Source: a virus. From it: DNA of 27,639 nt. Below the pieces are notes generated by a model. The model did no database searches, was not told the origin of the DNA, and saw only the letters and a list, made by a program, of their open reading frames with translations. The position numbers and the translations under genes were made by a program. The number at the start of each line of letters is the position of its first letter. Position 1 is the stretch's first letter. Shown here piece after piece: positions 7,911-13,713 of the stretch. The DNA lies in the IMG/VR virus record IMGVR_UViG_3300023174_000540, positions 1-27,639 of that record. One strand, given 5' to 3'.

Positions 7911-7940
7911 ATAATAACAGACAGGGGCTGATTTTGTCAA
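7911..7940 (-). promoter_or_regulatory. Strong sigma70-type promoter for the glycosylation operon
   Basis: Minus strand: a perfect TTGACA (7935-7940), an 18-base spacer and TATTAT (7911-7916, five of six matches), then 21 bases to ATG 7889. The -35 lies inside the hairpin at 7920-7948, so ending upstream transcription and starting a new unit share the same DNA. Confidence 0.6.
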
Positions 7941-7948
7941 CCCCTGTC
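7920..7948 (-). terminator. Hairpin between the small protein gene and the glycosyltransferase operon
   Basis: GACAGGGG pairs with CCCCTGTC (eight perfect base pairs), and after one mismatch TGA pairs with TCA around a TTTTG loop. It follows the stop at 7968 by 19 bases. The bases after the stem (TGTTATTATTG) are only partly U-rich. It could terminate or attenuate read-through from the adhesin cluster, or act as an operator, since it overlaps the -35. Confidence 0.55.
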
Positions 7949-7967
7949 ATAATTTAATTTATTTTAA

Positions 7968-8249
7968 TTAAGCAGGTGGATTATTACGTGCTTCCATTTG
8001 AGCTCGCATTTCTGCAATTTCTTCAGGAGTCGGTTTTGGTGCTCCTTGTTCTCCACGAGCATTTGGTGCATATGGAGCATCTTCATCATTAATAGATGCA
8101 AGGTATAGTTCAGCCCATGCTGTTGCTTCTGCTGCATCTGCCCATGCATCTCCATTTGGCCAGTTTGGCTGGTATAGAGAAGGTGCTTCAGATCCTGGAT
8201 AAAATACTTTTACCGCATTATCTGCATCTAGTTCATATCTTGCTGTCAT
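7968..8249 (-). CDS. Small acidic protein, possibly fibre-associated
   Basis: 93 aa, rich in Ala, Glu, Trp and Pro. The N-terminus (MTARYELDADNAVKVFYPG) resembles a short beta hairpin. A helix with Trp (WADAAEATAWAELYLASI) and a Pro/Glu-rich end (KPTPEEIAEMRAQMEARNN) follow. Tail-fibre assembly or chaperone proteins are often this size and lie just after fibre genes, but no firm motif supports that here. It has an AGGAGA ribosome site, a possible promoter and a palindrome upstream. Confidence 0.6.
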   Translation of the reverse strand: MTARYELDADNAVKVFYPGSEAPSLYQPNWPNGDAWADAAEATAWAELYLASINDEDAPYAPNARGEQGAPKPTPEEIAEMRAQMEARNNPPA

Positions 8250-8270
8250 TTATTTCTCCTAATGTTTTAT

Positions 8271-8286
8271 AGAATCAATTGAATCT
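8271..8286. repeat. Imperfect palindrome upstream of the 93-aa gene
   Basis: AGAATCAATTGAATCT is a 16-base palindrome with one mismatched pair per arm. It lies between a putative promoter (8309-8337) and the ribosome site of the 93-aa gene, a normal place for an operator. No repressor gene is visible nearby. Confidence 0.3.
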
Positions 8287-8308
8287 ATATTTGCTAAATT
8301 CATTATAT

Positions 8309-8337
8309 AGTATAACATAATGATTTAAAATAGTCAC
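8309..8337 (-). promoter_or_regulatory. Putative promoter upstream of the 93-aa gene
   Basis: Minus strand: GTGACT (8332-8337), 17 bases, TATACT (8309-8314). A second box, TATAAT, overlaps just downstream in TATATAATG. The 91-base gap between the two small genes otherwise holds only A/T-rich sequence and the palindrome. Confidence 0.4.
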
Positions 8338-8340
8338 TAT

Positions 8341-8604
8341 TTATTCTGTTACTGAAAGCACTTCTGGCATTACTTCCATAATTCCAATAGAATTTAGATA
8401 ATCTGATGTTGGTTCTGTAAAAGTATTTGAGGTTTTATCATAGGTACTCCAACGAGCAGGGATTGTTTTGTCGTCAAGCCAAATAAACTTATCAAAGTTT
8501 TTTTCAATACAAATTCTAGTTGCAAAATCGTCATCTTGTTCTACAAACACATAGGTATCTTCTACTCGATTATTTACAAGGAATGTATAATGTTTTTCAG
8601 CCAT
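8341..8604 (-). CDS. Small hypothetical protein following the glycine-rich adhesin
   Basis: 87 aa from ATG 8604 (MAEKHYTFLVNNRVEDTYVF). A longer reading from 8616 overlaps the previous gene; ATG 8604 sits at a TAATAATG junction with GGAG before it, so I chose it. The protein is acidic with beta-rich character (VEQDDDFATRICIEKNFDKFIWLDDKTIPARW). It immediately follows the glycine-rich adhesin gene and may help to fold or attach it, as gp38-type accessory proteins do, but no homology is apparent. Confidence 0.6.
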   Translation of the reverse strand: MAEKHYTFLVNNRVEDTYVFVEQDDDFATRICIEKNFDKFIWLDDKTIPARWSTYDKTSNTFTEPTSDYLNSIGIMEVMPEVLSVTE

Positions 8605-8606
8605 TA

Positions 8607-9428
8607 TTAACTCCAATACGTAATTCTTGCATAGCCTGAACCGCCTGCCGCACCAGCAACAGAACTGTTTACTGCTAATGGTGCGCCACCGCCACCGCCT
8701 GAATTTGTAGCGCCTGCTGTAGCAGCGCTTGCACCACCACTACTTCCGCCACCGCTTGCACCTCTTAAAGTTGTGTAATAAAGGCTTCCTGCGCCACCGC
8801 CACCAAAACCGTCTATACCTGCTCCTGGAATTGAAAAACCAACGCTTCCAGAAGCAGGCGCTCCTGCTCCGCCTTGGCTTCCAGCACCATTACTGCTTGA
8901 TGCAAGACCAGATGTATTACCAGTTGATACAAATGCTATGTATTGAGCGCTTTGTCCTGCGCCACCACCAGCACCGCCACCGCCAGCAGGTTGTTGGCCA
9001 CCGCCTACGTTGTAACCGCCACCGCCACCACTTCCGCCGTTTCCAGCAGCAGGCAAAGTCCCAGTTGGACCACCGCCACCACCGCCACCACCAAAAGCAG
9101 TCGCAAGCGCACCAAACGTAGTATCTCCACCATTGCCGCCATTTGTACCACCGCTACCGCCAGCAGTTCCGCCAGCGCCAATAGTTACCGTGTATGAAGT
9201 ATTAGGAACAACTGTGATTGTTTTTTTTACGACACCACCGCCACCGCCGCCACCGCCGCCTGCTAATCCTGAAGGTTGAGAACAACCACCGCTACCACCA
9301 CCACCACCAACAAGAAATAAATCAACTGTTGTTACGTTTGCAGGAGTAACAAAAGTGGTTGTGCTTAAATACTCAATAACTTTTTGAGTTACGCTGCTAG
9401 AAACGGCAGGATATATACTTGTTGGCAT
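8607..9428 (-). CDS. Glycine-rich tail adhesin
   Basis: 273 aa. The N-terminal ~40 residues (TQKVIEYLSTTTFVTPANVTTVDLFLVGGGG) match the entry to glycine-rich phage domains. From about residue 36 the protein is dominated by runs such as GGGGGGGGG and GGGGGGYNVGGGQQPAGGGG up to the C-terminus, which ends in the strand GSGYARITYWS. This is the pattern of the Gly_rich_2 type, and resembles the polyglycine-II helix bundle of the T-even adhesin gp38. Such domains form receptor-binding tips with variable loops between the glycine runs. It starts at a TAATG junction with the beta-domain gene at 9428-9760, whose GGAG in the final Glu-Ile-Ser codons is its ribosome site. It is the distal gene of the cassette array. 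Confidence 0.82.
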   Translation of the reverse strand: MPTSIYPAVSSSVTQKVIEYLSTTTFVTPANVTTVDLFLVGGGGGSGGCSQPSGLAGGGGGGGGGVVKKTITVVPNTSYTVTIGAGGTAGGSGGTNGGNGGDTTFGALATAFGGGGGGGGPTGTLPAAGNGGSGGGGGYNVGGGQQPAGGGGAGGGAGQSAQYIAFVSTGNTSGLASSSNGAGSQGGAGAPASGSVGFSIPGAGIDGFGGGGAGSLYYTTLRGASGGGSSGGASAATAGATNSGGGGGAPLAVNSSVAGAAGGSGYARITYWS

Positions 9429-9760
9429 TATGAAATCTCCGATCCAAATGTTGTAAATGTTGAAGTACCATTAGTGGAAGATACTCTAATTCCATTTGGA
9501 TTTGTTAGGGCAAACCCGCTTTTTAAGGTTATAGTCGTATTTCCAGCTATGGTATTATTATACACTATATAATTTAAATTTGCCGCAGGTATTGCAGCAG
9601 TTGGCACAAGAGCAATACTAAATGTATCTACAGATGTTGATGTATTTGTAATATTAATTGATTTAATTATTGTAGATGTGAGGGAAGGAACAGAATAATG
9701 CAGAGTTTCAGTATTTGCAATAGGTGCTGTTTGTCCTAATACTTTATAACTAGTAGGCAT
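9428..9760 (-). CDS. Type A beta-domain protein without propeller (unit 3)
   Basis: 110 aa. It consists of one compact beta domain: MPTSYKVLGQTAPIANTETL, then SINITNTSTSVDTFSIALVP, a short linker (TAAIPAANL), and NYIVYNNTIAGNTTITLKSG to the C-terminal TFGSEIS. It is closely related to 11010-11342 and to both ends of 12544-13713, in which seven propeller repeats sit where this protein has the linker. It therefore shows the uninserted form. Stop and start are coupled to the neighbours by TAATG overlaps. The function is inferred to be a virion decoration or fibre-base protein. Confidence 0.7.
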   Translation of the reverse strand: MPTSYKVLGQTAPIANTETLHYSVPSLTSTIIKSINITNTSTSVDTFSIALVPTAAIPAANLNYIVYNNTIAGNTTITLKSGFALTNPNGIRVSSTNGTSTFTTFGSEIS

Positions 9761-11010
9761 TATGAAATCTCCAATCCATATGTAGAAAATGTTAAATTAG
9801 AATTTCCTCTTACAACTATAGAATTTTGCGGAGCTAATGTAATTCCTGGCTCAAGTACTTGAAAAGAATTAGCTGCTATTGTAACATTTTTGTAAAGGTT
9901 GTTTAATGAGGAAGAAGAATATAATGTTGTAAGTGGTCCTCCATAAACAACATCTAGCCAAGTTTGAAATGCTGGTAAAGTTCTTAAAGTCCAACTAATT
10001 CCGTTTGTTGAGGTTGCAGATGTTGAGCTTGCAGAATATGGACCAGAGACTGCAACAAAAGTTCCATTGCCCTGTGTTACTGAATACCAATTTGCAGTTG
10101 CTGGCAAAGTTACTGCCGTCCAAGTTGTTCCGTCTGTGGATCTAGCAGCAGCATTTGTTACTCCGATAGCACTAGTAGTTAATGAAACTGACAAAAAAAT
10201 TCCAGCTCCAAAAGTTGTAGCAACCCAATTTTCATTAGAAGGCATAGTTACTGTTGTCCAAGTTATTCCGTCGGTTGATATTGCTGCTAAAGTACGAAGT
10301 TCTGCTGTTGCTACAAATACTCCATTACCAAAAGCCATTGATTTCCAAGAAGCAACTGTAGGGAGAGTTCTTGTTGTCCAGGTTATCCCGTCAGTTGAGG
10401 AAGCAGCTTGTGTTGTACCACCTGAACTATTATATGAAACTGTTGCAAAAACTCCATTACCAAATGCATTTGTCCAAAATCTACCTAAAGATCCAGGTAT
10501 CGAGGTTGTAGACCAAGATACTCCATTTGTTGAATAATGTACGGTATGACCTATGGCATTACCAGTTAATATATATTTTCCATTTCCATATGAAATTGTG
10601 TTTGTACTTCCAGACGCACTTCCAAGAGTACTCAGTGTCCATGTTATTCCATCGGTTGATAAACCTATTGATGTAGTAGATGCAGTAGTTGATACAAATA
10701 AAGAATTACCATAAACTATTCCTTTTCCTCCTGTTCCGCCTAAAGTAGTTACTGCAGTCCATGTGATGCCATTTGATGAAGTATACACCTGTGTATCTAA
10801 AGATTGTAAAACAAAAGTGGGAGTAGCGATATTTGATGTATTTACTATTGAATTATAAATATTTATATCAAAAGTTTGAACAGAAGCTGATCTATTTACT
10901 ACAGTAATATTACTGATTAAACTTTGAGTATTGGCGGGGGATACATAAAGCACATTCTCTGTAGTATCACTTGGAGAAACTTGTCCTAATATTTTATATA
11001 ACTCAGGCAT
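9760..11010 (-). CDS. Type B beta-domain protein with inserted seven-repeat propeller (unit 3)
   Basis: 416 aa from ATG 11010; an earlier ATG at 11046 would overlap the upstream gene, whereas 11010 fits the TAATG junction used by all its paralogues. Residues 1-62 are the first half of the beta domain (MPELYKILGQVSPSDTTENV). Residues 63-368 hold seven repeats. Residues 369-416 complete the domain (LNNLYKNVTIAANSFQVLEP, ending YGLEIS). Each repeat runs FV-x(10-20)-S-T-D-G-I-T-W-T-x-(R/T)-T-L-P-x(5-8)-W-x(5)-F-G-N, a shortened Asp-box (BNR) signature. Seven copies predict one complete beta-propeller presented from the small domain. Sialidase catalytic residues are not evident, so binding seems more likely than catalysis. 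Ribosome site GGAG lies in the previous gene's last codons. Confidence 0.75.
   Translation of the reverse strand: MPELYKILGQVSPSDTTENVLYVSPANTQSLISNITVVNRSASVQTFDINIYNSIVNTSNIATPTFVLQSLDTQVYTSSNGITWTAVTTLGGTGGKGIVYGNSLFVSTTASTTSIGLSTDGITWTLSTLGSASGSTNTISYGNGKYILTGNAIGHTVHYSTNGVSWSTTSIPGSLGRFWTNAFGNGVFATVSYNSSGGTTQAASSTDGITWTTRTLPTVASWKSMAFGNGVFVATAELRTLAAISTDGITWTTVTMPSNENWVATTFGAGIFLSVSLTTSAIGVTNAAARSTDGTTWTAVTLPATANWYSVTQGNGTFVAVSGPYSASSTSATSTNGISWTLRTLPAFQTWLDVVYGGPLTTLYSSSSLNNLYKNVTIAANSFQVLEPGITLAPQNSIVVRGNSNLTFSTYGLEIS
9907..10824 (-). repeat. Seven Asp-box-like repeats (propeller, gene 9760-11010)
   Basis: Seven in-frame units of about 40-46 codons. Each contains S-(T/S)-(D/N)-G-(I/V/T)-(T/S)-W. 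These copies are more diverged from each other than those of the gene at 12544-13713. Confidence 0.8.
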
Positions 11011-11342
11011 TATGATATCTCCGTTCCAAATGTTGTAAATGTGCATGTTCCATTAGTTGATAAAACTCTAACCCCGCTTGGATAATTTAAAGTATATGGA
11101 TTTTTAATAGTTACAGTGGAATTTCCAGGTATGGAACTATTATACGCTATATAGTTTGAAGTTGTTGCAGCAGTTGCAGCAATTGGCACAATAGCAATAC
11201 TAAATGTATCAGCAACTGCTGATGTATTAGTAATATTAATTGATTTAATTACTGCAGAAGTAGCGGAAGGAACAGAATAATGCAATGTCTCAGTATTCGC
11301 AATAGGATCTGTTTGTCCTAATATTTTATAATTAGTTGGCAT
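11010..11342 (-). CDS. Type A beta-domain protein without propeller (unit 2)
   Basis: 110 aa, the second uninserted type A copy: MPTNYKILGQTDPIANTETL at the start, SVADTFSIAIVP, then the linker IAATAATTS, NYIAYNSSIPGNSTVTIKNP and the C-terminal TFTTFGTEIS. Its first 55 residues are nearly the same as those of 12544-13713 up to the insertion point, which makes it a direct 'empty-site' partner of that gene. It is coupled by TAATG to both neighbours. A role as virion appendage or fibre-base subunit is inferred from the context only. Confidence 0.7.
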   Translation of the reverse strand: MPTNYKILGQTDPIANTETLHYSVPSATSAVIKSINITNTSAVADTFSIAIVPIAATAATTSNYIAYNSSIPGNSTVTIKNPYTLNYPSGVRVLSTNGTCTFTTFGTEIS

Positions 11343-12544
11343 TAAGAGATCTCCATTCCATATGCTGAAAATGTTAAATTGGAATTACCTTTAATACTTA
11401 TAGAATTTTGTGCTCCCAAAGCAATTCCTGGTTCTAAAATTTCAGATGAGTTTGCAGCAATTGTAACATTTTTATATAAGTTGTTTAATTTAGGAGAAGG
11501 GAAACTCCCATATTGAATTTGATAAGCATTTGATGGTAATGTTGATGTTGTCCAAGTTATTAAATCAGTTGAATAGGCAATTGATGAGAGATTGCCTGGC
11601 GATGCATAAAAATTTCCATTGGCATAAGTTGCTCCACTCCAAAAAGCAGAGGATGGCATTGTACGTAATGTCCAAGTTATGCCGTCAGTTGAGGAGGCAG
11701 CGGTGGTATTAGCAGAATTTCCAGCTCCAAAAGCAAGCCAGGTATTAGATAAGTAAAAAACATAACTCCATTCAGAAACTGCTGGCATTGTGCGTGTTGT
11801 CCAAGTTATTCCATCTGTTGATGAAGCTGCTAATGTTGCAGCAAATCCTCCACCTCCAGTTGCAAAAAATTTATCAGCACCATAGGCAGCTGTCTGCCAT
11901 CCATGAGTTGCATTAGGCATAGTTGTTATTGTCCAAGTTAATCCGTTTGTTGAATATAATGCTGTACCTGAATTATAAGCAATCAAAATAAATTTACCAT
12001 TTCCAAATGTTGCTCCTCTCCACTGGTTAAAAGATGGCAAAGTTACTGCTGTCCAAGTTGTTCCATCATCTGTTGATCGTAATGAGCTAGAGCTACTTGC
12101 TCCTAAAACATATGTATTATTGCCATAAGCAATTGAATTCCATGATGTGCTTGCGAGTGGAGTTGTTGTTTGAGTCCACGTAATTCCATTTGTTGATGTT
12201 GCTGCTACAGTTTCAAAATTTGATACAGATAAAAATTTAGAATTTGCAAAAAATAAATTATTCCACCGAGCAGTTGAGGGAAATGTGCCTGTTGTCCAAT
12301 TTACGGCATTAGTTGAAGACATGACTGTATTATGAGCAGGAAAAGGCGATTTAATAGCAACAAAATTATTTAAAATTGGAATATTATTATAAACACTAAT
12401 ATCAAATGTTTGAGCGGAAGCAGATCTATTGGTAACAGTAATATTAGTTACTAATGTTTGAGTATTAACAGGAGATGTATATAAAACATTTTCTAATGTA
12501 TCTGTAGGTACTAATTGTGATAATATCTTATAAGATTCAGGCAT
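11342..12544 (-). CDS. Type B beta-domain protein with inserted seven-repeat propeller (unit 2)
   Basis: 400 aa. Residues 1-59 (MPESYKILSQLVPTDTLENV, ending FDISVYNNIPILN) and 353-400 (LNNLYKNVTIAANSSEILEP, ending YGMEIS) are the two halves of the type B domain. Residues 60-352 carry seven repeats. The third repeat contains STDDGTTW, a full-length canonical Asp-box (S-x-D-x-G-x-T-W), which supports the link of the shorter SxDGxTW form in the other repeats to the BNR/sialidase-type propeller. The start is at a TAATG junction (GGAGATATCATAATG). The protein is rich in Ser, Thr, Asn and Ala with few charged residues, as in phage fibres. Host-surface binding is inferred. Confidence 0.75.
   Translation of the reverse strand: MPESYKILSQLVPTDTLENVLYTSPVNTQTLVTNITVTNRSASAQTFDISVYNNIPILNNFVAIKSPFPAHNTVMSSTNAVNWTTGTFPSTARWNNLFFANSKFLSVSNFETVAATSTNGITWTQTTTPLASTSWNSIAYGNNTYVLGASSSSSLRSTDDGTTWTAVTLPSFNQWRGATFGNGKFILIAYNSGTALYSTNGLTWTITTMPNATHGWQTAAYGADKFFATGGGGFAATLAASSTDGITWTTRTMPAVSEWSYVFYLSNTWLAFGAGNSANTTAASSTDGITWTLRTMPSSAFWSGATYANGNFYASPGNLSSIAYSTDLITWTTSTLPSNAYQIQYGSFPSPKLNNLYKNVTIAANSSEILEPGIALGAQNSISIKGNSNLTFSAYGMEIS
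11489..12367 (-). repeat. Seven Asp-box-like repeats (propeller, gene 11342-12544)
   Basis: Seven in-frame units of 39-46 codons. The fifth and sixth units share the longest near-identical stretch (AASSTDGITWT). Confidence 0.8.
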
Positions 12545-13713
12545 TATGATATCTCCGTCCCAAATGTGTTAAATGTGCATGTTCCGTTTGTTGAAGTTAC
12601 TTTAATACCGTTTGGGTTTGTTAATATATACCCAGATTTAAGTGTCATGGTTGAATTTCCAGATATAGCATTATTATACATTACGTAATTACTTATAGTT
12701 GATGGAGTACTTCCAAAAGCTACTGAATACCAATTTCTACTTGCTGGCAATGTACGTTCTGTCCAAGTTATGCCATCGGTTGATGAGGCGGCAGTGGTTG
12801 AATTATATGCTATTGCAACAAATGTATTATTTCCAAAAGATGCCCCTCTCCAATTAGCAGATGCTGGCAACGTCCTCTGTGTCCAGGTTATGCCATTGGT
12901 TGAGGAGGCAGCTGAGGATGAAAGATTTGCTACTGCAACAAATGTATTATTTCCAAAAGATGATCCATACCAATTGTTATACATTGGCATGGTAAATAAA
13001 GTCCATGTTATTCCATCTGTTGAGTAGGTTGCAGTTGTTCCAAGTGATAGTGCAACAAATAACCCATTTCCATAAACAAAAGTATTCCAGGAGGATGTTG
13101 GCATAGTGCTTGAAGTCCACGTTATTCCATCGGTTGAAGAGGCGGTGTCGGATGCAGATTGTGATACTGCAACAAATTTATTATTTCCAAATGCTATTTT
13201 AACCCAATTAGAACTTATTGGTACTGTACGTAAAGTCCAGGTTATCCCGTTGGTTGAGGAGGCGGCTGCTGTTCCACCTGTAATTGCAACAAATGTACTA
13301 TTTCCAAAAGATGCATATCGCCAACCATTAGTACTAGCGCTAGGTAATGTACGCAATGTCCAAGTTACGCCATCAGTTGAAGAGGCAGCGTTGGTTGAGT
13401 TATTTGCTACTGCAACAAATATGTTATTACCAAATTCTGCGGCAAACCAATTATCATTTGCTGGTAATGTGCGTAATGTCCAAGTTATGCCGTCGGTTGA
13501 GGAGGCGGCGGAGGATGAATTATATGCTATTGCAACAAATGTATTTACAAGCTGTGGAATCATTCCAATACTAAATGTATCAGCAACAGAAGATGTATTT
13601 GTAATATTAATTGCTTTTATAATAGTAGATGTAGCGGACGGCACAGAATAATGCAATGTTTCAGTATTTGCATTTGGTGCAGTTTGCGCTAAAAATTTAT
13701 AATTAGTTGGCAT
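12544..13713 (-). CDS. Type A beta-domain protein with inserted seven-repeat propeller (unit 1)
   Basis: 389 aa. Residues 1-56 (MPTNYKFLAQTAPNANTETL, ending TFSIGMIPQLV) and 336-389 (NYVMYNNAISGNSTMTLKSG, ending FNTFGTEIS) match the complete 110-aa type A proteins at 9428 and 11010. Residues 57-335 are seven repeats of 40, 42, 39, 39, 39, 40 and 40 residues, adding a predicted seven-bladed propeller. Repeats 1, 6 and 7 are the most alike (NTFVA(I/V)A at the front and AASST(D/N)GITWT in the middle). The high DNA identity between repeats suggests recent expansion or gene conversion. It is the only type A gene in the array that carries a propeller. The start is TAATG-coupled to the gene at 13713. 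Confidence 0.77.
   Translation of the reverse strand: MPTNYKFLAQTAPNANTETLHYSVPSATSTIIKAINITNTSSVADTFSIGMIPQLVNTFVAIAYNSSSAASSTDGITWTLRTLPANDNWFAAEFGNNIFVAVANNSTNAASSTDGVTWTLRTLPSASTNGWRYASFGNSTFVAITGGTAAASSTNGITWTLRTVPISSNWVKIAFGNNKFVAVSQSASDTASSTDGITWTSSTMPTSSWNTFVYGNGLFVALSLGTTATYSTDGITWTLFTMPMYNNWYGSSFGNNTFVAVANLSSSAASSTNGITWTQRTLPASANWRGASFGNNTFVAIAYNSTTAASSTDGITWTERTLPASRNWYSVAFGSTPSTISNYVMYNNAISGNSTMTLKSGYILTNPNGIKVTSTNGTCTFNTFGTEIS
12709..13545 (-). repeat. Seven near-identical Asp-box-like repeats (propeller, gene 12544-13713)
   Basis: Seven units of 117-126 bases. A DNA motif close to GTCCAAGTTATGCC(A/G)TC followed by GGTTGA(G/A)GAGGC (as read on the plus strand) recurs in most units. 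This is the most homogeneous of the propeller arrays. Confidence 0.85.

Noticed and set aside
7964-8155. 63-codon minus-strand frame (Met/His/Gln-rich).
   Set aside because: It is out of frame within the 93-aa gene, which has a proper AGGAGA site.
10067-13651. Long plus-strand reading frames opposite the propeller genes (e.g. 10067-10537, 13106-13651).
   Set aside because: They are shadows of repeated codon patterns in the minus-strand genes; they lack ribosome sites and their products only mirror the repeats.
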